Of a DNA stretch of 64,000 nt, positions 23,473 through 37,235 are shown piece by piece. Source of the stretch: Avena insularis (Eukaryota; Streptophyta; Magnoliopsida; Poales; Poaceae); NCBI GenBank assembly GCA_023614405.1, contig CM042684.1:468357650-468421649 (forward strand), in the 5' to 3' direction. The notes beneath the pieces were generated by a model. That model searched no databases. It was not told where the DNA came from and saw only the letters and a list, made by a program, of their open reading frames with translations. The position numbers and the translations under genes are program-made. Numbering within the stretch: position 1 is the stretch's first letter; each line of letters opens with the position of its first letter.

Positions 23473-25341
23473 TCACATGTCTAGGCATCTAATGCCCATA
23501 GCTCCCAGGTGCGCCTCATGCTTCGGCTGTGGAAGTGGCTTTGTCAATGGATCCACAATATTTGCATCCGTGTGTACCTTGCATAACTTGATATCACCTT
23601 GATCCACGAACTAGCGAATCAGGTGGTACCGCATGAGTATATGTTTGTTCTTGTGGTGTTGTTTAGGTTCCTTGGCTTGTGCGATAGCACCATTGTTGTC
23701 ACAATACACATCTAACAGATTGGATGAGCCCTGAACCACACCAAGATCCATGAGGAAATTCCTCATCCAAACGGCTTCCTTTGCCGCCTCCGAGGCAACA
23801 ATATACTCATCCTCTGTTGTAGACGCTGACACCGTCTCTTGCTTGGAACTCTTCTAGCTCACAGCCCCTCCGTTTATCACAAACACATATCCAGATTGCG
23901 AACGAGAATCATCCGAGTCAGTAAGATAACTCGCATCCGTGTAACCCCTTACACTGAGTTCATCCTCACCTCCATAAACCAGGAACATATCCTTAGTCCT
24001 TCTCAAGTACTTGAGGATATTTTTAGTTGCTGCCCAGTGGATCTCTCCAGGGTCAGCCTGGTATCTTCTCACAACACTTAGAGCATAGGAAACATCCGGC
24101 CTAGTACAAATCACAGCGTACATGATGGATCCGACTGCAGAAGCATACAGAATCGCACTCATCCGACTTCGCTCATCAGTTGTCGAAGGACACTGAATCT
24201 TGCTAAGTTTTACGCCATGGGACATCGGTAAGAACCCCTTCTTAGACGATTCCATGTTGAACTTCTTCAATACTTTGTCCAAATATGTACTCTGACTCAA
24301 TCTAATGAGCCACCTTGATCTATCTCTATAGATCTGGATTCCTAGTATGTAAGTCGCCTCACCCAAGTCCTTCATCGAAAAACTCTTTTCCAGTGATTCC
24401 TTGGTCTCTTGCAACATCTGGACATCACTTCCAATCAGTAATATGTCATCCACATATAAGATCAGAAAGTTTACTTTGCTCCCACTAAACTTCTTGTATA
24501 AATAAGAATCATGATCACTCTTCATGAAGCCAAACGATTTGACTACCTCGTCAAAGCGAATTTTCCAACTCTGAGATGCTTGCTTCAACCCATAAATGGA
24601 TTTTCGAAGCTTGCATACCTTGTCAGCATTAGCCGGATCGACAAAACCCTTAGGATGTATCATATACACGTCCTCGGTTAAATTTCCATTAAGGAAAGTC
24701 GTCTTGACATCCATCTGCCATATCTCATAGTCGAAATAGGCTGCTAAAGCTAACATGATCCGAACTGACTTAAGCATCGCCACGGGAGAGAAAGTCTCAT
24801 CGTAGTTAACTCCTTGAACTTGTTGGAACCCTTTCGCGACAAGTCGTGCTTTATAGATAGAAACATTTCCATCCATATCAGTTTTCTTCTTAAAGACCCA
24901 TTTGCACTCGACGGGTCTTGCACCGTCTGGCAGATCAACCAAGTTCCAAACTTGATTTTCATCCATGGACTTTAACTCAGATCTCATGGCTCAAATACAT
25001 GACTCAGAATCAGATCCCACCATCGCTTCCGAATAAGTTACCGGCTCATCATTGTCCAACAGTAACACATCACGAACACTTCGCAATCTGGCCGATCTTC
25101 GCAGTGTCGGTGCAGTTGCTAGCTCAAGTACCACGACCGGCTCAACCTCCAAGGTTTTTGCCGACTCGCTGTTGGCCGGTACCTCTCGAATTTCTTCGCG
25201 CTGCACCGTGCTCCCACTGACTCCCCGACTGAGAAACTCTTTCTCAAGGAAGACACCGTTCTGAGCAACAAACACTTTGCCCTCTTCTCGGTTGTAGAAG
25301 TAGTAGCCCAAGGTTTCCCTTGGATACCCATGAAAATACAC
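23473..25341 (-). pseudogene. Copia-C reverse transcriptase-RNase H
   Basis: One frame runs from about 25341 to the TGA at 23475-23473. RT: NQVWNLVDLPDGARPVECKW, YKARLVAKGFQQVQGVNYDE, QMDVKTTFLNGNLTEDVYM and LYVDDILLIGSD (YVDD box). RNase H: YTDASYLTDSDDSRSQSGYV, TEDEYIVASEAAKEAVW and YCDNNGAIAQAKEP, ending HTDANIVDPLTKPLPQPKHE. Only three stops interrupt it: TGA near 24990, TAG near 23855 (where relatives have Trp in SWRSSKQ) and TAG near 23612. The RT palm is therefore nearly complete. Confidence 0.92.
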
Positions 25342-27413
25342 TTATCCGACTTGGCCGTAAGCTTGTCCGACTAAAGTTGCTTGACAAATGCTTCACAACC
25401 CCAAATCTTAAGAAAAGACAAACTCGGCTTCTTGCCAGTCCACATCTCATGCAGTATCTTCTCTACCGACTTAGATGGTGCTCTATTTAGTGTGAACGCT
25501 AGAGTTTCTAGACAATAACCCCAAAATGATAAAGGCGGATCTGTCCGACTCATGATTGATCGTACCATGTCCAACAAGATCCGATTCCTCCTTTCTGACA
25601 CACTGTTTCTCTGCGGCGTTCATGGAGGAGTGAGCTAGGGAACTATTCCACAACTCTTAAGATGGTCATCAAACTCATGGATCATGTACTCGCCTCCTCG
25701 ATCCGACCGAAGAAACTTTATTTTCTTGCCGAGTTGATTCTTTACCTTATTCTGGAATTCCTTGAACTTTTCAAAGGCTTCCGACTTATGTTTCATCAAA
25801 TAGATATATCCATACCTACTGAAATCATCAGTGAAGGTAATGAAGTACCCATAACCACCTCTGGCTGTCGTGCTCATCAGGCCACATACATCACTATGTA
25901 CTAGTCCCAATAAGTCGAACGCCCTTTCACAACTCTTTGCAAAAGGTGTCTTGGTCATCTTGCCTAGTAGGCAGGATTCACATGTCTCGAACGACTCCAA
26001 GTCGAACGAAGTTAGGAGTCCATCATCATGGAGCTTCTTCATGCGTTTCCAACTTATATGACCAAGTCGACAATGCCAAAAGTAAGTCATATTCAGATCA
26101 TTTGGTTTCAACCTTTTCACATTTATGTTATAGACAGATTCACCCTCATGATTCAAAATAAATAACTCGTCCCAGACGGGTGCAAAGCCGTGAAACATAT
26201 CATTCAAATATAAATAACAACCATTATTCTTAATATTCGACTCATAGCCTTGTCTCATAAAACATGAGGCAGATATAATGTTTCGACTAAGCACTGGAAC
26301 ATAATAACAATTATTTAGCTCCATTAAGAATCCAGAAGGTAAATGAAGTTGCATCGTGCTGACTTCCAACGCAGCAACTCTTGCTTTGTTGCTGACCCGA
26401 ATGTCAACCTCGCCTCTTGCCATGCTCCTAGTTCTTACCAGTCCCTACAACGAGTTGCAGATGTGAATGACTGATCCAGTATCATATACCCAAGAATTAC
26501 CAGGTGCATCAGCAAGATAAATGTCTATAACATTGCAAACAAGCGTACCTGAGCCGAAAGTCACACCTCCACTCTTGGCTTTATCAGCCAGATACTTGCT
26601 GCAATTCCTCTTCCAGTGGCCAACCGCCTTGCAATAGAAGCAAGTGGATCCGGCTGCAGGAGATGACTTAGTACCTGAGGAAGCGCTTTGGACCGGGTCC
26701 TCAGCCTTACCTCCCGACTTTGCCTTATTCTTCTTAGTCCAAGAACTCTTCTTGAACTTAGCCTTATTCTACACCATCAACACTTGACTGGCGCCTTTCT
26801 TGAGATCCGCCTCAGCCTGCTTGAGCATCCCATGTAATTCAGTGAGCTTATTATCCATACCATGCATGTGGTAGTTCGATATGAACTGACCATACGAACT
26901 AGGAAGAGAGTTCAGAATTATATCCGCAACGAACTCTTCGCTAATGGGGTAGCCCAACCTTTCTAGAGACTACACGTAACCAACCATCTTGATCACATGC
27001 AGACTCAATGGATCACCATCCTTAAGCTTGCAGCTCAACAAAGCCTAAGAGACTTTATACCTCTCAGTCTTCGCCTGGGCCTGGAACATACTTTTGAGGC
27101 TTTCTATCATATCGTAGGCCTCAAAATTCTTGAACTGCTGCTGCAAGTCCAGTTCCATGTGAGCAAGCATAAGACAACCAATCTCCGTAGATTCATCACA
27201 TGTCCTACGGTAGGCATTGGTGGCTGCGACACTCGCATTCTCATTCGGCTCATCTGGAAGTGGGTTGTCTAGGACATGGTCCCTCTTTTCTTGCTTGAGA
27301 ACAATTCTCAGATTACAATACCAGTTGGTGAAGTTAGTTCAATTTAGCTTATCTTTCTCTTAGATGGTTCTCAAAGCAAAACTGGAAATCTGAGGGAGAC
27401 TGCTAGGTGCCAT
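25328..27413 (-). pseudogene. Copia-C gag-protease-integrase
   Basis: Starts at ATG 27413 (MAPSSLPQISSFALRT) in one frame down to about 25328, where one missing base moves pol into the next frame at CIFMG/YPRETLGYYF. Gag shows NFTNWYCNLRIVLKQE and a CCHC knuckle (CFYCKAVGHWKRNC, near 26640). The protease site is WVYDTGSVIHIC (near 26480). The integrase zinc region is HCRLGHISWK...CESCLLGK, and DDE is seen as HSDVCGL, LRSDRGGEY and SVSERRNR (near 25600). At least nine in-frame stops occur (near 27360, 27345, 27047, 26974, 26770, 26448, 25637, 25625 and 25374), most explainable as C-to-T or G-to-A changes. Confidence 0.92.
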
Positions 27414-28759
27414 TGATCTACAACAGAAAATATGCAAAATACTTAAGACATGTATCCATAAAAGAGCAAGCATATTAAACACTTTAATACTTATGCTCCC
27501 ACTAGAACCAACACCCCTTCGATGGTTACTTAGTGATTCAGGATCCTAAATAAGAAAGCCGACTAGTGAGCTTTAGCATCACCGCTAGCCGTCAAGTGAT
27601 CTAGGTTGACAACCCCTTGTCAATCGTATCTCATACGACTCCTGTTGGATGGGTGGCATCACATGCCCCGGCTACCATCCTACCTTTCCCCGAGTCCCAC
27701 AACCGTTGTGATAGACCCGTCTAGATTATCGAGTGCTTCTGCTATAAGAGTCCGACTCGGACCCACCTAGTCGAAAAGAATTGATAGCACCTCAATTTTA
27801 TGAGCCCACTACCAAAAATGTCCGACTTGTGATGGTGCAGCACTGGCGGGGAAACCGACTAGACCTTCTTTGAGGGATTACTTTCTACCAACTATCTAAT
27901 AGAGGTAAAAACTAAGACATAACAATAACACAAATTAAAGCAATTATGATGTGAAATGGTATGGCTCTCTTCACGACGATCTCCATCTCCACAAAGCTTG
28001 TAATTCGACTCGTGTCAACTCTTGTCATGTGCCGTATTACACCATGTAGCCGACTTGTACATCGACTTGCATGCCATCCGGGTTCTCCAAACAGGTACAC
28101 TAGCTAGTAGTGTAAATTACATAGAGAATCCGACACGCAGGTCGTTATGCAATAAAATGACAGCACCTAGGCTCCAGCCGGCTGACAAAAACTGTGATAC
28201 GCAGATCACGTATGGATTACACACATCACATGCACATAAGCCATACCATTCACAACATCATCCTGCAAAAACAAGTTATGCATAGATACGATATCTACCG
28301 ACGTTGTGAAACTCACAATGACATCTAAGGCGCTACAACAGGGCGAAGCCGACGGTCCCGCTAGCCGGATAGCGGGCGGGGATCGAAGGGGCAATGCCCC
28401 ATGATTTTTCTGAAAACACGGATCTCATCTGCCTTCCGAACATGGATTTCATCATCGGATAAAACAATTTTACCCAAATCAGATCCGTACTCTGATTCGA
28501 CCAAACTTTTTGATCTTCGATCATCGCATCCGGATTTACGTGTCACAGTCTACCGCGATGGCGGAAGCTGACCGGTAGGGGTATGTCGTTCCACGACCTT
28601 AGCAATTAGATCATGGAAACCAGATCATCCATTCCCCGAGTACAGTTGATCCAATCAACCTCGTACAAAACCGATCTATCTCATATGCAATTAGATCCAA
28701 TCTGAACGCTAACCGCATATCACATATGCAAGATCTCGAGCCTAAAACCAGAAGATAAT
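27414..28759 (-). other. Copia-C untranslated leader
   Basis: 1.35 kb between PBS and gag ATG without supported coding sequence. Compositionally like the Copia-B leader. Nothing else recognised. Confidence 0.7.
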
Positions 28760-28771
28760 GCTATGATACCA
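28760..28771 (-). other. Primer binding site of Copia-C
   Basis: Minus strand TGGTATCATAGC, 11 of 12 matches to the initiator tRNA-Met PBS; adjacent to the 5' LTR. Confidence 0.85.
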
Positions 28772-28772
28772 C

Positions 28773-30062
28773 TGTTGGGCCACATAGAGATAAACAAAAC
28801 CTTTTCCCCTACGCGCTACTCCCAACATCCAGCTCAGGTGATAGGCCAAAAAATTTACCACTAGACGCGCAGGTGCGGATTGTTGATGAAGCGCGTCAGT
28901 TGATGCCATGCTGAACGATCCCCGTACAGCACGTCCAGATCCCCACGGACCTCCTTGTCTCCAACGCCGTACGTGCAACGCCTCCATCGGTATCCACACA
29001 TACAGGACGGAAGCTCCAGGTAGAGGACTGCTAGATCCTGTCTAGCCTGAAATGGGAGTGGAGAAAGTGACAGCTAGGTTAGGGACAATCCCTTGTCACT
29101 CCACTTATATACACTCCTAGCTGGGCTCAACGCTTGAGGCCCATCTAGGCTGTACCCCAATATCCACATGGATCGAATCCACATGGGCTCCTTACCCTTA
29201 AGTGTGTGACCCTGCAGGTTTACGTACGCTTGGACATGACACGAGTCACCACTCTGAGTCGATAGTTGGTAGAGGCCTCTAGCAAGACGTGCCAACTCCC
29301 AAGCACCGTAAAGTCAGAAGACAAACCTTTCTCAATGTGACTTTCGTCCAAGTCCCTTTGCCTCACGATATACCTGTTAAGCTATAGGCGAGTAGTTGTC
29401 ATCCCTTTAATAGCTTAACTCTCTTCTCGTACCATGATATGTGATTCACTGGACTAACTCTTAGTCTGACTCCTCAGTTAACACTTAACTGAGTAGCGCA
29501 TGGCCATGCTTCCGAATCATATCACACGAGAGGGCCCAGAGAATATCTCTCCATTACGGAGGGGCAAATCCCATCTTGGTAATCCACGTCACGCAGCTTG
29601 CTTCACAACCAACACGAACCCTACCTTTATAACTGCCCATTTACTAAACAACGTTTGATAGGACCTAAGCTGGCGATCCACAACTCGGATCATCTAATCA
29701 CCTCAGGTCGAAGGATTCCATTGCTTGAGAATACAAATGACAACATGCTCGTTGCATCTCAACTGTGGGTCAGTCCGATTCGCTAAACTCTTTAGCTGAA
29801 TCAGTGTAAGTGGGAATAGCATCTCCATGCCCATGACAAGTGGAACCGAGTCATCAAGCCAACTTTCACATTAGTCTAAGTTGTGTGTCTAGCACGACCT
29901 CAACAACCAAGGACAACTTAGTATGAACAACATGAATATATAGTTCCAAAATCGAATCACATATTCAATGATACATATTAGTAGTTCATACATGGACAAT
30001 AACTTTATGAATACATTGGGAATAATATCATACATGATTGCCTCTAGGGCATATTCCCAACA
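28773..30062 (-). repeat. 5' LTR of Copia-C (1290 bp)
   Basis: Both plus-strand ends are tgttgg (28773) and cccaaca (30062), forming the terminal inverted bases. The minus-strand TATA box TATATAA is at 29111-29105. The segment 29275-30062 is repeated at 22650-23438. Confidence 0.92.
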
Positions 30063-33000
30063 AACACAACAGGTTAAAGACATGACTATAGATTACAACT
30101 CGACTCTTTACAAAAGATCCAGAGAACACTCTCGGTTAAAGAGAGAGAAAGAACTTCTTACAAAGAAGAACCAGAAGTAATAACTCAGAACTATCTAGTA
30201 ACTACGACTAGTATATATATATTATTTGGCTTGCCATTGCTGCTATTGCAATGCTCTACAGAAGTAGGTTTTATGGCTAGAGAATCTACTTCTATATACT
30301 TAAGAACTTAGTCTTTGCTTCGGTTAACGTATATGTTGACTTCATTGACTCTGTTGAAGAACTTGAGCTGTCGATGATGGTTTATTGAGTAGAAATTGAT
30401 GCTGGCGTCGTCTTCAACAACTTAGAACCTAGCAATGGTTAAGAAGGTATGGTTGAGTACGAGCGTACTCAGCAAGTTCACTAAAAAGGAGTGTATGATG
30501 CACTATCTCTACAGCCATAGACCATAGGTCGTAGGCAATGGAGGTTTTCGTAAAAATTTCTTCAAAGGTTGCTTTTATTCCGAAAACTATGTCCGACAGC
30601 CTTCACAGGATGACCAGAACCTTCATGGGGTTCCTTTCCTGCTGCGTTCGTAGCTCCTTCCCGGAACAGGGAGTAATATGTCACAATTCTTACACTCTGC
30701 AGAGGTGCGTCACTTTTCCCACAAGAGACCATAGCCTTGTTGCACAACCAAGCCGCGAGCTTGTCCACACTTCCATGGTATGGGACCTAGTATAAGATCC
30801 AAGCCAATCGCTGCCCTCTCCGCGACCCCGTACGAGACACGATCCCCCGAGACAACTACCATGGTTACTCTTTGGGTAGCCTCTCGGAGACTCCGTACGC
30901 AGCTCTGTCTAGCGGTCACCATCAACTATGGTGAACTCAGACCCAGTCAGAGATGCACAGATAATCTAGACACCTAGCTTGTGGGGAACTAAGGGGTCCC
31001 ACCCATGTGCTGGATTCTCTGGAACTCCACGAGAAATCAACAGCCTCAATATAAGGTCATCTGTCCATACGAAAGGGAGAAGATACATGTGACTTTCCCA
31101 TCCCATTCCAAGTCTTATGGTTGACGCGTAATATACGGCGCTAGAATCACTGGCGACATTGGTAGATTATACATTACTGTACAATGGCGTTTCCATTGCC
31201 AATTATGATAGATTAGCTAATCACCTTGGATCAGTAACCGATATTTCCAGTTAATTGTGAAAATAGTGTTTTCGACCTTTTTGAAATGCAGGTGATGACA
31301 CAGTTGAGTTACAAGCATAGAAAATAATCAAAGGACATGAGCAAGTTGTGAACTTGCCTTTTGTGATTGCAAGATTATGCACTCACGGTCTTCAAGACAA
31401 TAGAAGATCCAAATTCTGTAAACAACATCATTGGTCCGGTAAGGACTAATGTTTAAAGAAGCAAGATGCAGTTATTCATAAGTAATGTAATGCAGTTTGT
31501 AAAACCCCGAAGTAATACCCTAATATGGTGAATGAGTTAAACCTAGGTGATTTCTTTAAGATTTAGTTTGTCTATAAGTTTACTTTATAAGCCAATATAC
31601 CTATACAAGGAACTTAAGATTAACATGTATGATATAGAGTAAATATAACAACACATGCTTAGAATTATTTGATATTATGTATCTATTATGAAAGTCCATG
31701 TTTTAGGTTGATAAGAGTTGTAGAACTTATTATGAGATTGTTTTTTGAAGTGTCAAAACGAATAACTTTTGAAAAGAAGGTCTCTTTGTTAAGATTTAAT
31801 CAATCTTTATGGTTAGTAGAATGTGATTGATGTCATTTGCGTTTGTTCAATAAGTTTGGATTTGAGATGCCTTATGACGTAATTTGGAACAGGCAAAATT
31901 TAACTATAAAACATAATTAGATCTAGGGTGTGATGTGTTTGAAAGTATTAATAAACTTTAAATCTTATAACGAGCATGTTTGAAGGTATAGGATCATTCA
32001 CTTTTAGTTTAAGTGAGTTTTCTAAATGTTAATAGTTTACTTTTAAGTATTATTATAGACTTAAGTTATAGTTTTGGAAGTACTATTTCAATGTACAAGA
32101 TTTAGGGTTTTTACATGAAATTGTGATTATTTCTTATTTAAGAATGTTAAAGAATTTACCAACTACATAATAAATAATAATTTATTCCTTAATAACTTTA
32201 AAGTGTGTTGGAATAACACAATTGGTATTTTTTAGGGAAACATACTTAATTAAGATCTTAGAAGTGAATTTTATTCAATTTTAAGTGTTATCTAATTTTT
32301 ATAAAATTCCATAAAGGGTTATATATCTTTAAATATTTGCTTCAAGATTTATTTGAAAACAAATTAAGTTAGTATTTTTATATAATAGTAGATTTATCTT
32401 TATGTGCAAAAGTGTTTTTATTCATTTTTTTAGGTCTTTTCCTTATTTTGTGAAATTTCACTTAGGTTTTAATGGTGTTAATATTTATCTGTATTTTATT
32501 TTACTCAAACAAACAATGTTATATTTTTATTAGGTAGATATTATTTTTGTGATCATTCCAATATGTTATATGTATTTTTAGGATTTTTCTATATTTTTCT
32601 AGGGCTAAAACAATTTCTAGGTATATTTATAATTAGAAATTTTAAAAAAACCTTCTTATTAAACATGGGCCTGGCCCACTGGGTTGGCCCGGCCCGATCT
32701 GGCCCACTAGGTTGGCCCGGCCTGATCCATCCCACTGGGTTGGGTCAAACCAACCTAGGGTCACTAGACCGGCCTCAATCGGCCCCGTCACTTTCCTCTC
32801 TCTCCCTCTCGACCTTATCCCTGGTGATGCCTTGGCGATGACGTCGCCACTACGATTCCGACGGCCCCAGACCACCGTGATCGCCGCTGTGGTGCAAGAC
32901 AGTGTGGACGATGACACCACACGGCGTTGCCCTGCTTGATCTGGTGCTGGTGCTCTCCGCTGGCCGCGGTGACCCCCACCTCATGGCTAGGGTTTCGTCT

Positions 33001-35908
33001 GTCGTGCTCTAGCACTATCCTTGATGGCGCTGTGGTGCTCGTGGCGTCGCTGCTTCATGGTCGCCACTGCTGTGTGCAGGCGCGGGTTGTAGCGCCCCTC
33101 GGGGTGCTCCCCGTGCCGCCGCCTCTCTGCCCCCGGCCTCCTCTCTACTTCTTCTCTGATAAGCTTACGAGGAACTCGAGTAAGTGCTCTCATCTCCTCT
33201 CTGTGATCTATCTTATCTCTACTCCATGCCATGTGGTTACTTGCGATGGATTTCCCTATTTAGGGTTTATCCCTAATTCTAGGATTCATCCCCTGTAGTG
33301 GTGTTTAACTTAGCCTCTTGGTCAGTTTCCTGGGCAATACTCTTGCAGATGACCTTACTGATGTGTATTGCTAAACTCTGTTTGATCATATTCTGTTACC
33401 ATGTTCTTTATCAGAGAATACCCTGTAAATGCATGGTTAGGATTATTTGGATTCCTGGGTTATTATTGGTATTGGTGGTAAATTCAGTACTATGGGTTGA
33501 GTTGGGATGCCTATATTCTAAACTTATGTTACTTAGTTAATTGACTTGGTACTTTTCTGTGAAGTACCATGTAATCTTTGGCTTTGCTCAGGAATCTATC
33601 TTGATACTATGTAGAACCATGGTGAATAATATTTATTCTATTCTCTATCATGATTATAGAATTGATCTTGTAGAAGAATGATTCCTATATGATTATAGGA
33701 AGATGATTTAATTCCCTTGATTGTTGAGGTTCTCAATATTGTAGCCTGGTGTTAGACAGTGTTGACCCTTGCTATTCTTTCTAATTAAAGTGAATAAATG
33801 ATTCCTAAAATCTTTTAGGAAGATGATTATGTGTGTTTAAGAAAGTGAACTTGAGCTTGTGCTCAAGCAACAAAATGAATGTGCTAGGTACGGAGGTGCT
33901 ACCCTTCTGGGAATGTGCCTTGTATACTAGCAGCTGTAATTTATTGATATCTAGTTAAGACTAGATCCTCTTTGGTCTATGATGCTGGTCTGAGATCCTT
34001 CTTAAAGTAAAAACCACTTGTTTTTACTTGTTGCCTAACTACTCATGATTGATCATGCCCTTGCATGATCATATATGGATACTTATTGGTGGTTTTAATG
34101 TGTGCCCAAGTGATAGCTCTAGTGGTTCCTTCATAGATGATCTTGCTGTTGTGGTAAATAACTTAGTGGCTTCTGCTGTCATTAGATCTACTGTTGTGGT
34201 GCCCCCTTGAGGTGAGTGCACAACAGTGGACCTAATAAGCATGGCCTGCTACTATGACCTAGCCAATGATGCATAGGCTGAGGCAAGATTTCATTAAAGA
34301 ATAGATATTACTTGATGACTTTTAAATTCTCTGTGATGATTTTGCATAGCAATCTTTGCAGTTCTGAGAGAAACACTCCACCTATCCTCCTAGATATGTT
34401 CTAGTTGCAGGGTAATTGAATAGATATTTATTTGCAACATCCTATTTGATCCCCTTGTTTCTTATGGTGAAATAAAGTAAAAACAAATACTATGGTTAAT
34501 CATGGAATAGAGAATAACCTGATACTAGGTGAATTACTAGAACTTGCTGTTGATGCGCTTGATCAGCCAACTATCTTTGTCATTGTACTTGATATTTTTG
34601 CTGTTGGTGCCTTTCCTCCCAATGATCCTAGCTTGTATTTATCTGATGAGCTTAATCTGCTAGACTAGCCTATTTCTGCTATGGAGTCATGGTGGCTATG
34701 GTGTGATTGATGTAGATCTGGGAATGAATCAGTAGTGTTCTTGGGATAGCTCTGAAAGGGTTTCTTGGCTATGTGGAGAGAGTGAAGTAGCTAGCTGAAG
34801 ATGCTACGGTTGTGCTTCCTTTTATGAGCTTGCTAGGCTGTTGCTGTATTGACAACACATCTATTTGCATGGATGTGTATGTTGCTTACAACTGGGCCCC
34901 ATTGGGTGCAATTTCCCACATGTGGGAAACTTGGTGTTGTGGATGTGCTTCAGCTGTTTTGATATTATCTTGGCTTGGCCTTTATTCTTATGATGCCAAG
35001 GGCTAATCTTCCCCTTCCCAGCCTGTGATGCAGATTGTCCGAGGCACATCTCTGATAAGAACATATGCTAAGCATAGACCCTAAATTAAGTACTCGGTGA
35101 TGTGATTACGCAATGCAACTCACTGCTATAACTGAGAGTATCACTAACCCCCACTAATCTCCTTTCTTTTGTTTGTCTTCTGTATTGTTTTGTGTTACAG
35201 GGATTAAGGTGGAGAAGAAAAGAAGAGTCGGGAAATGGACAAGGAAGATTTTAGATTTTCCTTTTACTCTTTGTTGTAATCTTTCTTCTTCATCTAAACA
35301 TTTGTAGAAGCATTGTAATATTTGTATAAAGTTTTTTTTTCTATTTCATTTGTTAATTGTATTGTTCCATATATGTTGTAATAAAGTAAATCTCTTTTTG
35401 TAATTTATTTATTCTTTTATGTATGTGTAAAGACAATGTATTATTATTTGTTTGAGATAATAAAGTTTGATTTCCCCCCTTTTTGGAGTTTAAGGCTTGT
35501 TATTATTTGTACTTATATTTTCGTGTATTCTCATTTATTAATATAGTCTTTAATTTGTCTTGAGATACCTTTATCATAAAGAGTAATGTATTATATCTAT
35601 TAATATAAGGTGTACTTTATTCTATTATTGCAATCTATTTTCCAAATTCATCTCAAATTCTATTTGAATTCAAACATAACTTTTGAATGTTCAAATTTGA
35701 ATAGCTACCCCTCAAAAGCAAAGATACAGTGGATGTCATGTCGAAATCTATCGCACTTGCCCGGATGTTTCCATCAGAGCAAGAGAGATCCCGATCCCTC
35801 ACTGACTTCTTTAGTTTTGCGCAAAAATTCCCCAGATTTTCTATGCATGAATGCAATGCACACACCTTATCTCAGCTTATTTCTAAGCTCTAATGCTAGG
35901 ATGTTACA
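30063..35908 (-). repeat. 3' LTR of element D (left copy, truncated at 30063)
   Basis: Collinear with 47597-52289 up to 34966, then unique here because the right copy is interrupted. It ends at 35908 (minus start TGTAACATCCTAGCATTAG). It carries about 230 bp (31451-31683) absent from the right copy. A 28-bp motif with ggcccact..gttggcccggcc is repeated almost three times at 32673-32751. The block 32790-33177 is GC-rich and gene-like on the plus strand. The rest is AT-rich with no supported coding sequence. Confidence 0.88.
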
Positions 35909-35921
35909 AACTCTCCCCCTT
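35909..35921 (-). other. Polypurine tract of element D
   Basis: Minus strand AAGGGGGAGAGTT directly before the LTR start TGTAACATCC. It fixes the orientation and the LTR edge. Confidence 0.85.
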
Positions 35922-37235
35922 AAAATAAACTTCGTCCCCGAAGTTCGTACTCTCTTGCGTTTTGGAATAAGGAGTTGACTTGTATTGATCACACCACTTC
36001 TCAAATTCCATTGTGATCACAATTGGGAATAGTTGTGGTATCCTTTATCCAAATCTTTTTCTTTCATACTGATCAAATCCAATTGTCGTTTCCAATATGT
36101 AGCTTAACTCCCTCTACTACAATCCTCTAAGTTATGTCTTTAAATTTTTTCTTAGGATTAGTTGTGGACACATTTTGTCCATTCCAATCCAGTTTTCCTT
36201 CTATTTTATACTGGACTATTTTAGTAGGCTCTCCTTCTTAAGGACAACCTACAATTCGTTTCTTCTAAACTAGTTCACTAGGGTTAAGCAGTTATATCTC
36301 CTTCGGTCTTTCATCCGGACATACTCTAAAGATTACTCTTATACAGATGACTTCTTATAACCTTATGAGAATAAGGCTTAACCTCACCATAACTTTATAC
36401 TTCTTCTCCAACCTTTAGTCAGAAAGTTCGACAACAACACTTCAGTGTTAATTGTTTACTCTCCCCCTTGGGGTTTCCTTAATGATCTATAAACTTCATG
36501 AGTAATACCCATTAGCTAAGGTATTGGTCTCTGTCTAGCTTAAATCTTACCTATATAAGGTCTCACGAAAGAATTTACGGTACACCCACATAATAGTGGA
36601 TCTCCGTAATGAATCTTCCGATACTATTTGTCTTACTTTTAACCTTTTGGACATCTTCACTTTAGTAAGCCCGATTTCACAAAGCGTCTCGAAAGACGAT
36701 CTTTAATTTCATACTTCCTTAGGTCTAACTTAACTTAGGCCAAGTTTTATACTCTTTAGATTACACAAAAATAACCTCATTAGCTAAACCGCTAGGATAC
36801 CGGCACAGATACCAGCTGTGGATCCTCCTGGGTATATGGATTACCCTATAGGTTCTTGACTTACTATTGGCATTCTCTCCGAGTTGTCAGAGCTTCAAAA
36901 CCAACTTTATTCCAAGACTTCTTCTTTGCACTTATTCATGATACTTCGATGAACTAGGTACAACTACTTCATTATCTTCTTAGCAACATCACCTATTTTG
37001 AGTGAACTTAAGTTCATTCCTTTATGTTGCTCCACACCTTTTTTTCAACACTACTATTCCTTTTTATTGCCAGCTCATAGTGAGGTGGGATTGATCCATC
37101 CTTCAAAATAGTGTTATTACTACTTATATTCAGCTTCCTTCTTCGTGCAAGTCTTCCACTTGATCATCGGAACTCGTCACTCCCTTATACAAATTCCCTT
37201 ATTCCTTAAATGCATGTACTAAGCATCTTATATAA
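35922..37235 (-). other. Element D internal region downstream of gag, no pol seen
   Basis: 1.3 kb between the gag stop and the PPT, where pol would be expected. I could not find protease, YMDD, DDE or chromodomain motifs on either strand. The DNA is AT-rich with many stops. It is either a pol replaced by unrelated sequence or pol decayed beyond reading by eye. Confidence 0.5.

Larger units (their letters stand above)
22650..30062 (-). mobile_element. Copia-C: Copia element with its 3' LTR split by Copia-A
   Basis: Minus strand: 5' LTR 28773-30062, PBS 28771-28760, leader, gag-pol 27413-23473, PPT 23450-23439, partial 3' LTR 22650-23438. The missing first 502 bp of the 3' LTR should lie left of the window beyond Copia-A. 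It is inserted into the left LTR of element D; the flank aacac (30063-30067) matches the aaacacagcagg context of the undisturbed site in the right LTR (47596-47607). Confidence 0.9.

Noticed and set aside
30538..30977. Overlapping ORFs on both strands repeated at 48070-48509
   Set aside because: LTR sequence of D duplicated by retrotransposition; no family match and no sign of selection.
32927..33298. 123-codon plus-strand ORF, also seen at 50212-50622, as a conserved protein gene
   Set aside because: The two copies are LTRs of one element, so similarity reflects shared origin. The opposite strand is equally open, and no known domain is visible.
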